From Psychrobacter glacincola (lineage in GTDB: Bacteria > Pseudomonadota > Gammaproteobacteria > Pseudomonadales > Moraxellaceae): a stretch of 64,000 nucleotides of DNA. The stretch spans positions 1-64,000 of the forward strand of contig NZ_CAJGZK010000001.1 of the NCBI RefSeq assembly GCF_904846215.1, read 5' to 3'. Position 1 is the first letter of the stretch; each line of letters opens with the position of its first letter. The notes under the pieces were generated by a model. That model saw nothing but the letters and a program-made list of their open reading frames with translations, was not told the origin of the DNA and searched no databases. Positions 1 through 9,238 of the stretch are shown piece by piece. The position numbers and the translations under genes are program-made.

Positions 1-186
1 TATCGTCATCGACGCGACAGGGCAGCTTTTTGGGCAGTTCAAACTTGCCAGAATCAACCAGTACGTCTTCTACTTTACGAATAATGCGGCTGGCAGAAGA
101 CTCATGAATACCAAAGTCCATACTGATGTGGTATAGCGTTTAAAACCAGCGTCACTTTGTTTGAGTAGCTTATCTATGTTTGGCAT
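1..186 (-). pseudogene. Decayed IS5-like transposase remnant (partial, runs off left edge)
   Basis: Read on the minus strand, an ATG at 186 opens with MPNIDKLLKQSDAGFKRYT, which resembles the N-terminus of IS5-family ORFs. The reading then has to shift frame near position 133 to continue as YHISMDFGIHESSASRIIRK and VEDVLVDSGKFELPKKL, a helix-turn-helix segment typical of IS5-group transposases (HTH_Tnp_4 type). The segment that normally joins these two parts appears to be missing, so an internal deletion with a frameshift is inferred. The catalytic DDE part would lie left of the window. Family assignment is from remembered motif similarity only. Confidence 0.55.
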
Positions 187-402
187 GATTCCTAGCCAGT
201 TGTGAGTGTATTAGTTATTTTAAAACACTCTGCTACTTTTGCAAGAGGTCTAATAGACTACATAGCGACATTATCTATAAAAGTGCCTCATTTATAAACC
301 ACTTTCGCCTAATGTTTATTCATCATAAGATGAATATTATTCACTATTAGCATCTTTGATTGTTTAAAGTGATGGACATGCTATTTATCATTTTTTTGTT
401 CG
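187..402. other. AT-rich intergenic stretch, no gene seen
   Basis: Between the transposase remnant and the first palindromic element I see no open frame with coding character and no clear terminator. No terminal inverted repeat of the IS could be identified with confidence. Confidence 0.4.
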
Positions 403-550
403 CTATAGTCGATTCAATTCAAAAAGAATACAGTACTGCTGGGATAAATTTTGCGAAGCCTCTGGAGTGCGAAGCGCACAGCAAGCGAGAGAAATTTATA
501 CCAGCATAATGCTATTCTGAACGTAACTCTTTTATATTGAACTTACTATA
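403..550 (+). repeat. Palindromic MITE-like element, copy 1 (divergent loop)
   Basis: It begins CTATAGTCGATTC and ends CTTACTATA. The left end resembles subfamily 3 (copies at 22394 and 28749). The central inverted repeat is ACTGCTGGGATAAATTT against AAATTTATACCAGCA. The loop reads GCCTCTGGAGTGCG then AAGCGCACAGCAAGCGAG, so the usual apex is replaced by a GTGC/GCAC mini-hairpin. It sits directly upstream of the mechanosensitive channel gene. Confidence 0.8.
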
Positions 551-625
551 GTGATATTCTTTATCATCATAATTGTTATTATAGGGCGGATTTTCCCCGT
601 TGTTCATTATGCCATTCATAAAACC

Positions 626-2593
626 ATGAGGTCTGTTTTGTTTATTAAGCGTCGTCTGAGTACCACTGCCGTGCCATCGATATCGATGTCATTGATGAAA
701 TTACCGTTGATTGTGATGACACTACTTGTCGCTATGGCATTCAGTGTCCTCTCACAGTCTAGTGCGCTGGCCGCTGAAGCGAGCATACTGGGTGTGAGTG
801 GTACTAAAGCTGAGAAAGGGGATAGCACATCAATACCTGACTCATTTGGTCGTGATACGCCTCGGGATACAGTGCAAGGGTTTATTGCGGCATTGGGTGA
901 AAATGATTATTTGCTGGCGAGTAATTATTTAAATCTATCCAAAGCTGATAATCCCACAACCATTGTACGACAGTTCAAGCAAGCACTCGATGCAGGTGGT
1001 CGTTTTCAGACAGATTTGCAGATTGATAATACCCCTGAAGGCAATTTAACCGATCAGCTACCGCCAAGCCAAGAAAATGTCGGTGTCATCAAAGTCAGTG
1101 ATACAAGTATTCCTTTACTACTTGAAAGAGTAGTGACGAAGGAAGGCGAGCAATACTGGCAGTTTTCTACCGAGACACTCAGCTCAATACCAGAGGCGAT
1201 AGAGAACTATGAGCCGACTTTAGTTTCTCGTTATACTATTGCTTCGTTAGAGGGCAAAAAGCTTTTTGATTATCAGTTGGCTGATTTGGTTGCAGCTTTG
1301 ATGATAACGATCAGTAGTTTTTTGTTCACCTACATCGCAGTATGGCTACTGTATCATTTATTGGCAATCACTTACCCTCGTCTCCGCGATGTGCCGCTAC
1401 CATTGCCAGATAAAGTTATATTGCCATTAGCGGTAGTGATTATGGCGCTGATTTTATCTGAGGTGATGGTTTATGCGGGGGTGTCAGTGACCCTGCGCGA
1501 GCCGGTCAACCGTTTTGCTGAGATTGCTTCGTGGGTCGCGATAACGTGGTTATTGTTACGTATTATCGATGCATTATTTACCCGTGCAGTCAACTTAAGT
1601 TATAAGAAAAACCATACTGAACGGGTCTCGATTTTGGGGCTACTACGTAAAGTCGTCAAAGCGCTGTTATTGATATTTGCAGTCATCGTCACTTTCGGTA
1701 ACTTGGGTTTTGACTTAACGACGGGTATTGCGGCATTAGGGGTTGGTGGTTTAGCCTTAGCATTAGGTGCGCAAAAGACCATTGAAAACTTAGTCGGCAG
1801 TGTGGTGGTAGTGGCAGATTCCCCCGTACGTATCGGTGACTATTGTAAATTTGGTACTTATGAGGGCACCGTCATCGATATTGGTATTCGCTCATCGCGC
1901 GTGCGTACCTTGACTCGTACTATCGTCACGGTACCTAACGGTGATTTTTCATCAATGCAAATTGAAAACTTTACCTCACGTGACATGTTCCGCTTTTTAC
2001 ATCAGCTATATATCAAGCGTACCGCTGATATTAATGTTGTGTTTAAAATGGTAAATCACTTAGATAAGTTTTTGGATGAGCATGAATTGACCAATCAAGA
2101 ATGGAATCAAGTCAATATCTTAGAGTTGCGTCAAGATTGTTATATTATTCAGCTACAAGCCTATATCAATGCCACTGGTATTATTGAGTTCTATGAAAAG
2201 CAAGACGTGTTATTCGTTGATCTGTTAATGCAAGTTAGGCAATATGATGTAGAGCATGCCTTGCCAACACAGCAGCTGATTGTCAAGCAACCAGAGCTTC
2301 AGGCTCAATTAGAAAATGAAAATGAAGGTGAAAGTGAGACGGTTGACAAGAAAGCTGACAAGAAAATTGCTACTGATAATAAGCCAGAAGTTGTTCATTT
2401 AAACAAAGATAGCGATGTTTTTGATACGGAAAATGATAACAAGCAACCAGAGCCTGAACCAAAACAGAAGCCAAAAGAGCATTTATTAGACAATAGATAT
2501 AAAGCTATCCATAAAAGTAGCGGTCATGCGTTGGCCAGATTAAAGTTTAAACAGGTGAAAAATAGCTTTAGATTTCCAAGAGCGAAAAAGTAA
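626..2593 (+). CDS. MscS-family mechanosensitive ion channel
   Basis: About 655 aa. An N-terminal hydrophobic segment ending near SSALAAE looks like a signal peptide. A periplasmic domain of roughly 150 residues follows, then several membrane helices, and then the MscS pore/beta domain with GLALALGAQKTIENLVGSVV, the segment PVRIGDYCKFGTYEGTVIDI and the motif TIVTVPNGDF. The last 100 residues are charged and rich in Glu, Lys and Pro. It would gate in the inner membrane under hypo-osmotic stress. The frame is open back to a GTG at 551 touching the repeat element; I chose the ATG at 626 because it gives a normal signal peptide, but no good ribosome site decides the start. Known MscS paralogs vary widely in N-terminal length. 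Confidence 0.85.
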   Translation: MRSVLFIKRRLSTTAVPSISMSLMKLPLIVMTLLVAMAFSVLSQSSALAAEASILGVSGTKAEKGDSTSIPDSFGRDTPRDTVQGFIAALGENDYLLASNYLNLSKADNPTTIVRQFKQALDAGGRFQTDLQIDNTPEGNLTDQLPPSQENVGVIKVSDTSIPLLLERVVTKEGEQYWQFSTETLSSIPEAIENYEPTLVSRYTIASLEGKKLFDYQLADLVAALMITISSFLFTYIAVWLLYHLLAITYPRLRDVPLPLPDKVILPLAVVIMALILSEVMVYAGVSVTLREPVNRFAEIASWVAITWLLLRIIDALFTRAVNLSYKKNHTERVSILGLLRKVVKALLLIFAVIVTFGNLGFDLTTGIAALGVGGLALALGAQKTIENLVGSVVVVADSPVRIGDYCKFGTYEGTVIDIGIRSSRVRTLTRTIVTVPNGDFSSMQIENFTSRDMFRFLHQLYIKRTADINVVFKMVNHLDKFLDEHELTNQEWNQVNILELRQDCYIIQLQAYINATGIIEFYEKQDVLFVDLLMQVRQYDVEHALPTQQLIVKQPELQAQLENENEGESETVDKKADKKIATDNKPEVVHLNKDSDVFDTENDNKQPEPEPKQKPKEHLLDNRYKAIHKSSGHALARLKFKQVKNSFRFPRAKK

Positions 2594-2732
2594 GGCGGTA
2601 AATTGCCACCAAAGCATTTAGGTGTTGTATGAAAATTTAAAAAGATATTCATGGTCACGGTACTCATAATGACGCCATTGTTGACTATCAGAGAATACTT
2701 TAATGACAATAAACCAACTAGATGCCTGAAAG

Positions 2733-2876
2733 TATAGTTGATCCACTTTTAAAAGAGTACAGCACTACTGAGGTTAATTATTCGCAGCCTCTGTCTGCGT
2801 AGGCACAGCAAGCAAGAAAAATTAACCCCAGTAGTGATTGATAATATTTATATTCTTTTATTTAGGACTGACTATA
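2733..2876 (+). repeat. Palindromic MITE-like element, copy 2 (subfamily 2)
   Basis: Ends are TATAGTTGATCCAC and GGACTGACTATA, an imperfect inverted repeat. The central arms CTACTGAGGTTAATTA and AATTAACCCCAGTAG pair with one mismatch around the conserved core GCAGCCTCTGTCTGCG-TAGGCACAGCAAGCAAG. It lies between the convergent mscS-like and smr genes. Confidence 0.9.
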
Positions 2877-2907
2877 GTTATGGAGTACACAGGTGATTTT
2901 TTAATCT

Positions 2908-2940
2908 AAAAAAAGGACTGCGTCAATGCAGTCCTTTTTT
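2908..2940. terminator. Bidirectional intrinsic terminator between mscS-like gene and smr
   Basis: AAAAAAGGACTGC and GCAGTCCTTTTTT form a perfect GC-rich stem with a short GTCAAT-type loop and A/T runs on both sides. It can serve the minus-strand smr gene and transcripts arriving from the left. Confidence 0.85.
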
Positions 2941-2955
2941 GATTTAGAAAAAAAC

Positions 2956-3687
2956 CTATTCGCCATCCGTCTTGGATTTTTTGAGCAGTACCAATACAGC
3001 ACCATTGCCGCCATCTTTTGGCGGGGCTGAGCAAAACGCCAACACTTCTGGCAATTGACGTAACCAACCGTTGACGCAGGTTTTTAGTATCGCTTCACTG
3101 CCTTTACCGTGGATAATTTTTACTGATGTTTCATTGTTTTGCTTTGCTTGGCTGAGTAGTTGGGTCATTGCCACGCGGGCTTCTTCGATAGTGCAGCCAT
3201 GAATATCTACGGCGTCATACCAACGCAATTTACCTTGTTTTAGCTGGGCAAAAATTTTGTTTTGTAGGGTAGGGTTCTTATAAGATAAATAGGCTTCGCC
3301 TGCAACAGGGTTCAATAAAGCCTGCATATCTGATAAGCCTGCGCCCAAGCCACTTGCTTCACCACCTTGCGCCGCTGCCCGTTTAGACAGTGTCGCTGCA
3401 TCAGGCTTTTTGGCTTTTGCTGCATTGGCAGGTGAGCGAAGGTTTTTATCGTCGAGCTGATTGACGCCATGCATCGCTTGCATAAACAATACTTTATCAT
3501 CATCGATATGTTCACTGTCCATCTGCTTGACCGTTTTTTTGACTTGCTTTTGGGTCAATAGAGAAACAGGCTCAGTCGGTTTACTATTGTCGCCATCAGG
3601 TGATGTGGTATCACGACCTTTACTCAATTGACCTTTGAGCTCTTTGAGTTGGTCTTGCATTTCTTTTGAAAATAGAGAGTTTGACAT
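2956..3687 (-). CDS. Smr/MutS2 C-terminal domain protein
   Basis: About 243 aa. The C-terminal third carries the Smr domain: DIHGCTIEEARVAMTQLL, then VKIIHGKGSEAILKT and NGAVLVLLKK. The DxHG and HGKG signatures are those of Smr nucleases that nick or bind branched DNA or RNA. The N-terminal half is charged and low in complexity. I used the ATG at 3687 (MSNSLFSKEMQDQL) rather than the longer frame, whose extra 20 residues are hydrophobic and lack coding character. It reads in the same direction as trpC but 112 bp downstream of it, with its own terminator at 2908-2940. Specific cellular role is unknown. Confidence 0.85.
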   Translation of the reverse strand: MSNSLFSKEMQDQLKELKGQLSKGRDTTSPDGDNSKPTEPVSLLTQKQVKKTVKQMDSEHIDDDKVLFMQAMHGVNQLDDKNLRSPANAAKAKKPDAATLSKRAAAQGGEASGLGAGLSDMQALLNPVAGEAYLSYKNPTLQNKIFAQLKQGKLRWYDAVDIHGCTIEEARVAMTQLLSQAKQNNETSVKIIHGKGSEAILKTCVNGWLRQLPEVLAFCSAPPKDGGNGAVLVLLKKSKTDGE

Positions 3688-3799
3688 AATAATTAATGTA
3701 TCGTTGGTTAGTGAATAGATGATTAATTGAATGAGTACTAAAGACAATCAAGGCGGTGATTACTGTCATGCTGGCTTTGTCTAAACCGTCTCACTTACT

Positions 3800-4687
3800 T
3801 TACGCCTGTGCTGCGACGCTCGCAAGTAAGGATTGTAATGCTTGTCCGGGATGTTCGGTCTTCATAAATTGCTCACCGATCAAAAAGTGCCGAATATTAT
3901 GGTTTAGCATCATTCGGATATCATCACTGCTATGGATGCCACTTTCGGTTACGATAAGCGGTCGAGGCAAGCTGTCATTAAGATTGGCAGAAAATGCATC
4001 ATCGATGGCAAGTTCGCGTAATAGGGCGTTCTTTAAATCAAGTGTCGTCTGCAAATCCACATCAAAGGTATTTAAATCGCGATTATTGATACCGTAGATA
4101 TTATGTTCTGACTGTGGCAATTGTAGTGCTCGCTCAAGCTCTTCTGCCGTATGCACTTCTATCAAGACATCCATACCAAGCTCGATGCTTAGTGCGTGCA
4201 GCTCTTGTACCTGTGTATCATCTAGGCATGCCATAATTAGCAATATACAATCGGCGCCCATTAAATAAGATTGATAAATCTGATAGACATCAATCATAAA
4301 ATCTTTACGTAATATCGGTAAGCTGCAAGCGTCGCGTGCTTGGATTAAATAACGGTCATCACCTTGAAAATAATCACGATCAGTCAATACAGACAAACAG
4401 TTGGCGCCGGCTTGCTCATATTGCGTAGCAAATAAGGCCGGCGCAAAGTTGTGATTGATAATACCTTTAGAAGGGGAGGCTTTTTTTATCTCAGCAATGA
4501 TGCCAATATCAGCGGCGCGCAGGGCACTAGCAAAACCGCGCCGAGGTTGCTTATCCGCTGCGACTTTCGCTCGTAAGTCTTCAAGGGATAACAGCTTACG
4601 AGCAGCAGTAACTTCTTCATGTTTGGTGGCAACGATACGCTGTAATACTGAAGGAATATCTGAGCGGACTGTCGTGTTAATAGTCAT
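3800..4687 (-). CDS. trpC: Indole-3-glycerol-phosphate synthase
   Basis: 295 aa, monofunctional TIM-barrel enzyme that converts carboxyphenylaminodeoxyribulose phosphate to indole-3-glycerol phosphate in tryptophan synthesis. Visible motifs are IIAEIKKASPSKGII (catalytic Lys), LPILRKDFMIDVYQIYQS (second catalytic Lys), IYGINNRDLNTFDVDL and LIVTESGIHSSDDI (phosphate binding). The start MTINTTVRSDIPSVLQRIV is a good fit to the family. It lies about 100 bp downstream of trpD, giving trpG-trpD-trpC order, as in Pseudomonas and Acinetobacter relatives. No trpF fusion is present. Confidence 0.97.
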   Translation of the reverse strand: MTINTTVRSDIPSVLQRIVATKHEEVTAARKLLSLEDLRAKVAADKQPRRGFASALRAADIGIIAEIKKASPSKGIINHNFAPALFATQYEQAGANCLSVLTDRDYFQGDDRYLIQARDACSLPILRKDFMIDVYQIYQSYLMGADCILLIMACLDDTQVQELHALSIELGMDVLIEVHTAEELERALQLPQSEHNIYGINNRDLNTFDVDLQTTLDLKNALLRELAIDDAFSANLNDSLPRPLIVTESGIHSSDDIRMMLNHNIRHFLIGEQFMKTEHPGQALQSLLASVAAQA

Positions 4688-4790
4688 AGCGGTATCCGGA
4701 TATGGTTAAATATAAATAAACAATGATAGCGTAAACTGCGTACGAGTAAACTTAATCTGTCATCGTAAAACAACAATTTAGCCATTAAGG

Positions 4791-5930
4791 CTAACTCTGG
4801 GCTGCTAGCTGCTGCGTATAGTGCGCCAAAGACTCAAGTTTTACCAAAGCATCCCCATTTTGGATGATTTTTTGTGCTCGGCTTACGCCATTTGGGTAGT
4901 TGCTGGCAAGTCCTGCAGTATATATCGCAGCACCTGCGTTCAATGCAATCATATCACGCGCTTTGAGCACTGCGCGGTCATGTGTCTCTACGCCTGACAA
5001 AGCAGCACGTATTAGCTCAAGGCTTTGTGCTGGTGAGTCAACATCAAGCCCAATAAGAGTTTGTGATTCAATACCCGCATCTTCTGGCATCATGTCGTAG
5101 ACGGAGATTTCACCATCTTTTAATTCAGCCACCGTTGTCGAGGTTGCAAGGCTGATTTCATCCAAACCATCTTTTGCACCGACGACCATCACATGTCGCG
5201 CACCAAGATTTTTCATTACTTTGGCGATCGGCTCACATAACTGCGCGGTAAAGACACCAATCACCAAATTGGGCGTACCAGCAGGGTTGGTGAGTGGACC
5301 CAAAATATTAAAAATCGTTCTAGATTTTAGCTCACGTCGTACCGGATTGGCATAACGCATGGCACTATGGTGGTTTGGCGCAAATAAGAAACCAATGCCT
5401 TGCTCTTCGATACAGGCTTGTGCTTGCTCAGGTGTCAGCGATAGACTGATACCGGCTTGCTCAAGTAAATCTGAGCTACCAGACTTGCTTGAAACACCAC
5501 GGTTACCATGTTTGGCAACTTGCGCACCGGCTGCTGCTGCTACTAACGCTGCTGCTGTAGAGACATTAAATAAGTTGGCACCATCGCCTCCTGTACCAAC
5601 GATATCGACCATATAGCGACAGTTTTTTGGGGTGATATTGGACGCCAATGCACGCATGGCACTTGCTGAAGCGGTAATTTCATCGATTGATTCACCTTTC
5701 ATCCGCAGACCGGTCAAGATAGCGCCCATCATGGCATCGCTACATCTGCCTTGCATGATGATTAGCATCACTTGATACATCTCATCAAAGGTCAGATCAA
5801 TATGCTGAAAAATCCTACCTAATGCGGTGGTCAGTAGCTCATGGATACTGTCATCTGATAGCTGATGAATGTCTTCTGGCGTACGTGTCATATCTGAAAG
5901 TACAGTCTGCAAAGGAGCAGTGGTCATCAT
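4791..5930 (-). CDS. trpD: Anthranilate phosphoribosyltransferase
   Basis: 379 aa. It transfers phosphoribosyl from PRPP to anthranilate. Family motifs are clear: DIVGTGGDGANLFNVST (PRPP loop), KHGNRGVSSKSGSSDLLE, FNILGPLTNPAGTPNLVIGV and the C-terminal LNAGAAIYTAGLA. The first 25 residues extend beyond the usual family start, and the second Met is an equally possible start. The gene begins 44 bp after trpG, so the two are almost certainly cotranscribed. Confidence 0.97.
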   Translation of the reverse strand: MMTTAPLQTVLSDMTRTPEDIHQLSDDSIHELLTTALGRIFQHIDLTFDEMYQVMLIIMQGRCSDAMMGAILTGLRMKGESIDEITASASAMRALASNITPKNCRYMVDIVGTGGDGANLFNVSTAAALVAAAAGAQVAKHGNRGVSSKSGSSDLLEQAGISLSLTPEQAQACIEEQGIGFLFAPNHHSAMRYANPVRRELKSRTIFNILGPLTNPAGTPNLVIGVFTAQLCEPIAKVMKNLGARHVMVVGAKDGLDEISLATSTTVAELKDGEISVYDMMPEDAGIESQTLIGLDVDSPAQSLELIRAALSGVETHDRAVLKARDMIALNAGAAIYTAGLASNYPNGVSRAQKIIQNGDALVKLESLAHYTQQLAAQS

Positions 5931-5974
5931 ATTCTCACTTATTATTGTTTTAAATTTTTGTATGATTTTGGCAG

Positions 5975-6598
5975 TTAGCCTAACTGTGGCAAATCATTGA
6001 TGTCTATCACCGCCAAATGATGCGCTTGCAAAAAATTATTAAGCAGCTGATAGCCGGCCTCACTTAAAATAGATTCAGGATGAAACTGCACCCCTTCAAT
6101 AGCAAAGTCGCGGTGACGAATACCCATGATTTCCTCCATACTACCATCGCTATGTTGTGTCCAAGCAGTGACCTCAAAGCCATCCGGCAAGCTTGATTTG
6201 TCAATGACCAGTGAATGATAGCGGGTAAACTGTGCAGGATTGGGTAAATTTACAAACACGCCTTGTCCATTATGGTAAATGGCGGATAAGCGTCCGTGCA
6301 TCACTTCACATGCTTTAACTATGTTACCGCCAAACGCCTGCCCAATAGCTTGATGACCCAAGCAGATACCCAATATCGGTATCATACCTTTAAAAGTATC
6401 AATCAATTCAAGTGAGATGCCAGCGCTGTCAGGGGTGCAAGGACCAGGACCGATAACGATGGCGTCAGGCGCAAGCGCTTCTATTTGCTCGATGGTAATT
6501 TCATCATTACGACAGACGGTGATGTGCTGCTGCAATTCACCGAAGTACTGTACAATATTGTACGTAAAGCTGTCGTAATTATCGATCATCAGAATCAT
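5975..6598 (-). CDS. trpG: Anthranilate synthase component II (glutamine amidotransferase)
   Basis: 207 aa class I amidotransferase that supplies ammonia to TrpE, and possibly to PabB, since dual use is common in this family. Catalytic triad motifs are present: [15 protein letters not shown] with the nucleophile Cys, and [10 protein letters not shown] with His and Glu. The start [14 protein letters not shown] is canonical. It is the first gene of the trpGDC cluster; trpE is not in the window. Confidence 0.96.
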   Translation of the reverse strand: MILMIDNYDSFTYNIVQYFGELQQHITVCRNDEITIEQIEALAPDAIVIGPGPCTPDSAGISLELIDTFKGMIPILGICLGHQAIGQAFGGNIVKACEVMHGRLSAIYHNGQGVFVNLPNPAQFTRYHSLVIDKSSLPDGFEVTAWTQHSDGSMEEIMGIRHRDFAIEGVQFHPESILSEAGYQLLNNFLQAHHLAVIDINDLPQLG

Positions 6599-6697
6599 TA
6601 GGGCGTCAACTTGTTGAGATGCTTGCTTGTCATGTTTATTCGTATGTTTTTAAAAGGGTGTGTTGCTGTTAAAATTGACAGTTTTTATGACATCGTT

Positions 6698-6725
6698 ATC
6701 TTAACACTATTTTGCAGTCTATCAA
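6698..6725 (-). promoter_or_regulatory. Candidate promoter for trpGDC
   Basis: Minus-strand TTGATA, a 16-bp spacer and TAAGAT lie about 100 bp upstream of the trpG start. The boxes match sigma-70 in four to five positions each. I see no convincing leader peptide with Trp codons, so attenuation is not supported. Confidence 0.35.
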
Positions 6726-6818
6726 ATGCGGCGCATCTATACGCTAAGTTGTAATACATGAAGCATTTTAGTCATCGATAAAAGATGACAGCATATAGTC
6801 AATCTTAAATAAAATGAG

Positions 6819-6957
6819 ATATAATTAAAATATCTCAAAAACGCTACAGTACTGCTGGTATAAATTTTTTGCAGCCTCTGTCTGCGTAGGCACAGCAAGC
6901 AAGAAAAATGAATATCAGCAGTACTTGATGTATCGATATTACTTTTCTCTGACTATA
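6819..6957 (+). repeat. Palindromic MITE-like element, copy 3 (subfamily 1)
   Basis: The left end is altered (TATAATTAAAATATCTC) and the right end is CTCTGACTATA. Central arms ACTGCTGGTATAAATTTT and AAAATGAATATCAGCAGT flank the core loop with apex CTGCGTAGGC. A short TATAGTCAATCTTAAAT at 6794 may be a scrap of another copy. The element lies in the 900-bp region between divergent trpG and glnA. Confidence 0.88.
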
Positions 6958-7204
6958 TATTTTAAACGGCCTGTCCCATAAGCTACATTTTGCGCTATTA
7001 AAGTGCATCTGCACACAATAATACCCTATATATCGCACTGATATGGTGCTGTAACTGTCGTATTAAGTGTGTGTATTTTGCAATCAAGGACGGCATTCAA
7101 AGTTTTCTGACTTTAAAAGTATGAAATTTATCACATTAAGTAATTGTAATTATTATTGATAATTTAAATATTTCACTGTTGGCGGTGCTGATATTGGGAT
7201 AAAT

Positions 7205-7220
7205 TGGCATAGTATTTGCT
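7205..7220 (+). promoter_or_regulatory. Candidate sigma-54 promoter of glnA
   Basis: TGGCATAGTATTTGCT has GG and GC exactly 12 bp apart, matching the -24/-12 pattern TGGCAC-N5-TTGCA at most positions. Sigma-54 and NtrC control of glnA is well established in enterics. The site lies about 280 bp upstream of glnA. Confidence 0.5.
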
Positions 7221-7261
7221 GCCATATAGTGTCTTATACTATATGAGTGTCTTGCGCTGTC

Positions 7262-7273
7262 CAGTGGTATAAT
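7262..7273 (+). promoter_or_regulatory. Candidate sigma-70 extended -10 promoter of glnA
   Basis: CCAGTGGTATAAT contains a perfect TATAAT with an extended TGN directly upstream at 7265-7273. The -35 region is weak. Together with the upstream sigma-54-like site this suggests dual promoters, as known for enteric glnA. Confidence 0.4.
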
Positions 7274-7501
7274 ATATTTATGAATAAGCGTCTGAAGAGT
7301 GCAACATTGTTAGCGAGATATTGCTAAAATAGCAATTGCATTTGTCTGATTGATAAAAATGTGTCATTAATAATAAAGATGGATACTGACTGTTAGTATG
7401 AATAACGAGTAAACATCGTCATCTTTAACCTCAGTATGGTTCAGCATTATAAAGCCACTACCATAATTTCAGTACCATGATAATCACAAGGGAAACTATT
7501 T

Positions 7502-8911
7502 ATGTCGAATAAACTACTTGATCTGATCAAATCATCCAATGCCAAATGGGTCGATTTCCGCTTTACTGATACCCGTGGTAAAGAGCAACATATGAGCTTT
7601 CCAGCTCATAGTGTCGATGAAGAATCGATGGAAGATGGCAAAATGTTTGATGGCTCATCGATTGCTGGTTGGAAAGGGATTGAAGCATCAGACATGATTT
7701 TGCGTCCTGATCCTGATACGGCGTTTATCGACCCGTTCTTTGATGCGGTTACGGTTGTCGTAACTTGTGACATCATTGAGCCATCAACCCTACAAGGTTA
7801 TGACCGTGACCCGCGCTCTATCGCCCGCCGCGCTGAAGAGTATTTAAAGTCTACTGGTATTGGTGACACGGCCTATTTTGGTCCTGAGCCTGAATTCTTT
7901 GTATTTGATGAAGTAAAATGGTCTGTGGGCATGTCTGGTGTCAGTCATGAAATCGTCGCTGAAGAAGCCGCTTGGTCAAGCGGCAAAGACTATGAATGGG
8001 GCAATATGGGTCATCGCCCACGTGTCAAAGGCGGTTATGTACCAGTACCACCTGTTGATAGCTCACAAGATATGCGTACCGTCATGTGCGATCGCATCGA
8101 AGATATGATTGGTGAAGGCTGTATCGAAGTCCATCATCATGAAGTTGCGCCTTGTCAGTTAGAGATTGGTGTTGCCTTCAATACACTCGTACGCAAAGCA
8201 GATGAAGTACAAAAACTAAAATATGCCGTACATAACGTGGCACATCAGTTCGGCAAAACCGCAACCTTTATGCCAAAGCCTATCGTTGGTGATAATGGTT
8301 CTGGTATGCACGTGCATATTTCAATCTCAAAAGATGGCGTCAATACTTTCTCTGGCGATGAATATGCAGGCTTGTCTGAAACGGCATTGTATTTTGTTGG
8401 TGGTATCATTAAACACGCTCGTGCGCTTAATGCGATTACCAATCCATCGACCAACAGCTACAAGCGCCTTGTGCCTCATTATGAAGCGCCTATCAAGCTT
8501 GCATACTCAGCATCTAACCGCTCAGCATCTATCCGTGTTCCACACGTCAGTAGCCCAAAAGCGGTACGTATTGAAGCGAGATTCCCTGATCCAGCAGCCA
8601 ACCCATACCTAGCGTTTGCAGCACTGTTGATGGCGGGTCTTGACGGTATTCAGAACAAAATGCATCCAGGTGAAGCTGCTGACAAAAACTTGTATGACTT
8701 GCCGCCAGAAGAAGAGGCATTGATTCCAACAGTTGCTGAAAACTTAGAAGTGGCACTACAAGCCTTAAAAGATGATCATGAATTCTTATTGAAAGGCGAT
8801 GTATTTACCAAAGATATGTTAGAGGCTTATATTGCTCTAAAACAAGAAGAAGTACAGCGCGTTAATATCACGGTACATCCAGTTGAGTTTGACTTGTATT
8901 ACAGCTGCTAA
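7502..8911 (+). CDS. glnA: Type I glutamine synthetase
   Basis: 469 aa, the normal length for GSI. It makes glutamine from glutamate, ammonia and ATP. Visible motifs are [57 protein letters not shown] and [19 protein letters not shown]. The adenylylation loop NLYDLPPEE contains the regulatory Tyr, so GlnE control is expected. It is preceded by an SD-like AAGGGAAA and by candidate sigma-54 and sigma-70 promoters. It stands as a single-gene unit with its own terminator; ntrBC is not adjacent. Confidence 0.98.
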   Translation: MSNKLLDLIKSSNAKWVDFRFTDTRGKEQHMSFPAHSVDEESMEDGKMFDGSSIAGWKGIEASDMILRPDPDTAFIDPFFDAVTVVVTCDIIEPSTLQGYDRDPRSIARRAEEYLKSTGIGDTAYFGPEPEFFVFDEVKWSVGMSGVSHEIVAEEAAWSSGKDYEWGNMGHRPRVKGGYVPVPPVDSSQDMRTVMCDRIEDMIGEGCIEVHHHEVAPCQLEIGVAFNTLVRKADEVQKLKYAVHNVAHQFGKTATFMPKPIVGDNGSGMHVHISISKDGVNTFSGDEYAGLSETALYFVGGIIKHARALNAITNPSTNSYKRLVPHYEAPIKLAYSASNRSASIRVPHVSSPKAVRIEARFPDPAANPYLAFAALLMAGLDGIQNKMHPGEAADKNLYDLPPEEEALIPTVAENLEVALQALKDDHEFLLKGDVFTKDMLEAYIALKQEEVQRVNITVHPVEFDLYYSC

Positions 8912-8938
8912 TTTATTGTTAAACATTTAAAAGTTCAA

Positions 8939-8976
8939 TAAAAAACCAGTTAAGTGAACCTTAGCTGGTTTTTTTG
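8939..8976 (+). terminator. Intrinsic terminator of glnA
   Basis: AAAACCAGTTAAG, a short loop and CTTAGCTGGTT form a stem with one G-U pair, followed by seven T residues. It begins about 30 bp after the glnA stop codon. Confidence 0.85.
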
Positions 8977-9055
8977 CACTTGAATGATTGTATTGACTTA
9001 ACTGACAAAATTTCTGTGCAGACGATACTGCTTTAATATGAAAAGTACCGCATAA

Positions 9056-9193
9056 TATAGTCAGGGAAAAGCAATATCGATACATCAAGTACTGCTGATA
9101 TTAATTTTTCTTGCTTGCTGTGCCTACGCAGACAGAGGCTGCAAAAAATTTATACCAGCAGCACTGTAGCGTTTTTGAGATATTTTAACTATA
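9056..9193 (-). repeat. Palindromic MITE-like element, copy 4 (subfamily 1)
   Basis: Minus-oriented copy with ends TATAGTCAGGGAAAAG and TATTTTAACTATA. The central arms pair, with G-U substitutions (TGCTGATATTAATTTTT against AAAATTTATACCAGCAG). Between them the core loop reads CTTGCTTGCTGTGCC then TACGCAGACAGAGGCTGC. It lies between the glnA terminator and the DUF4124 gene. Confidence 0.92.
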
Positions 9194-9238
9194 GTTTCAT
9201 CTGTGTATCAATAAAAATACTTATTAGGCTGACTGACT

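Noticed and set aside
6844..7038. 64-codon minus-strand frame
   Set aside because: It lies mainly in palindromic element copy 3 and its flank; the translated peptide reflects repeat sequence found at other loci (for example the AYADRGCKK string), not a gene.
7280..7501. Riboswitch in the glnA leader
   Set aside because: No conserved glutamine-riboswitch motif or clear multi-stem structure was recognised; the long leader is explained by an upstream promoter.
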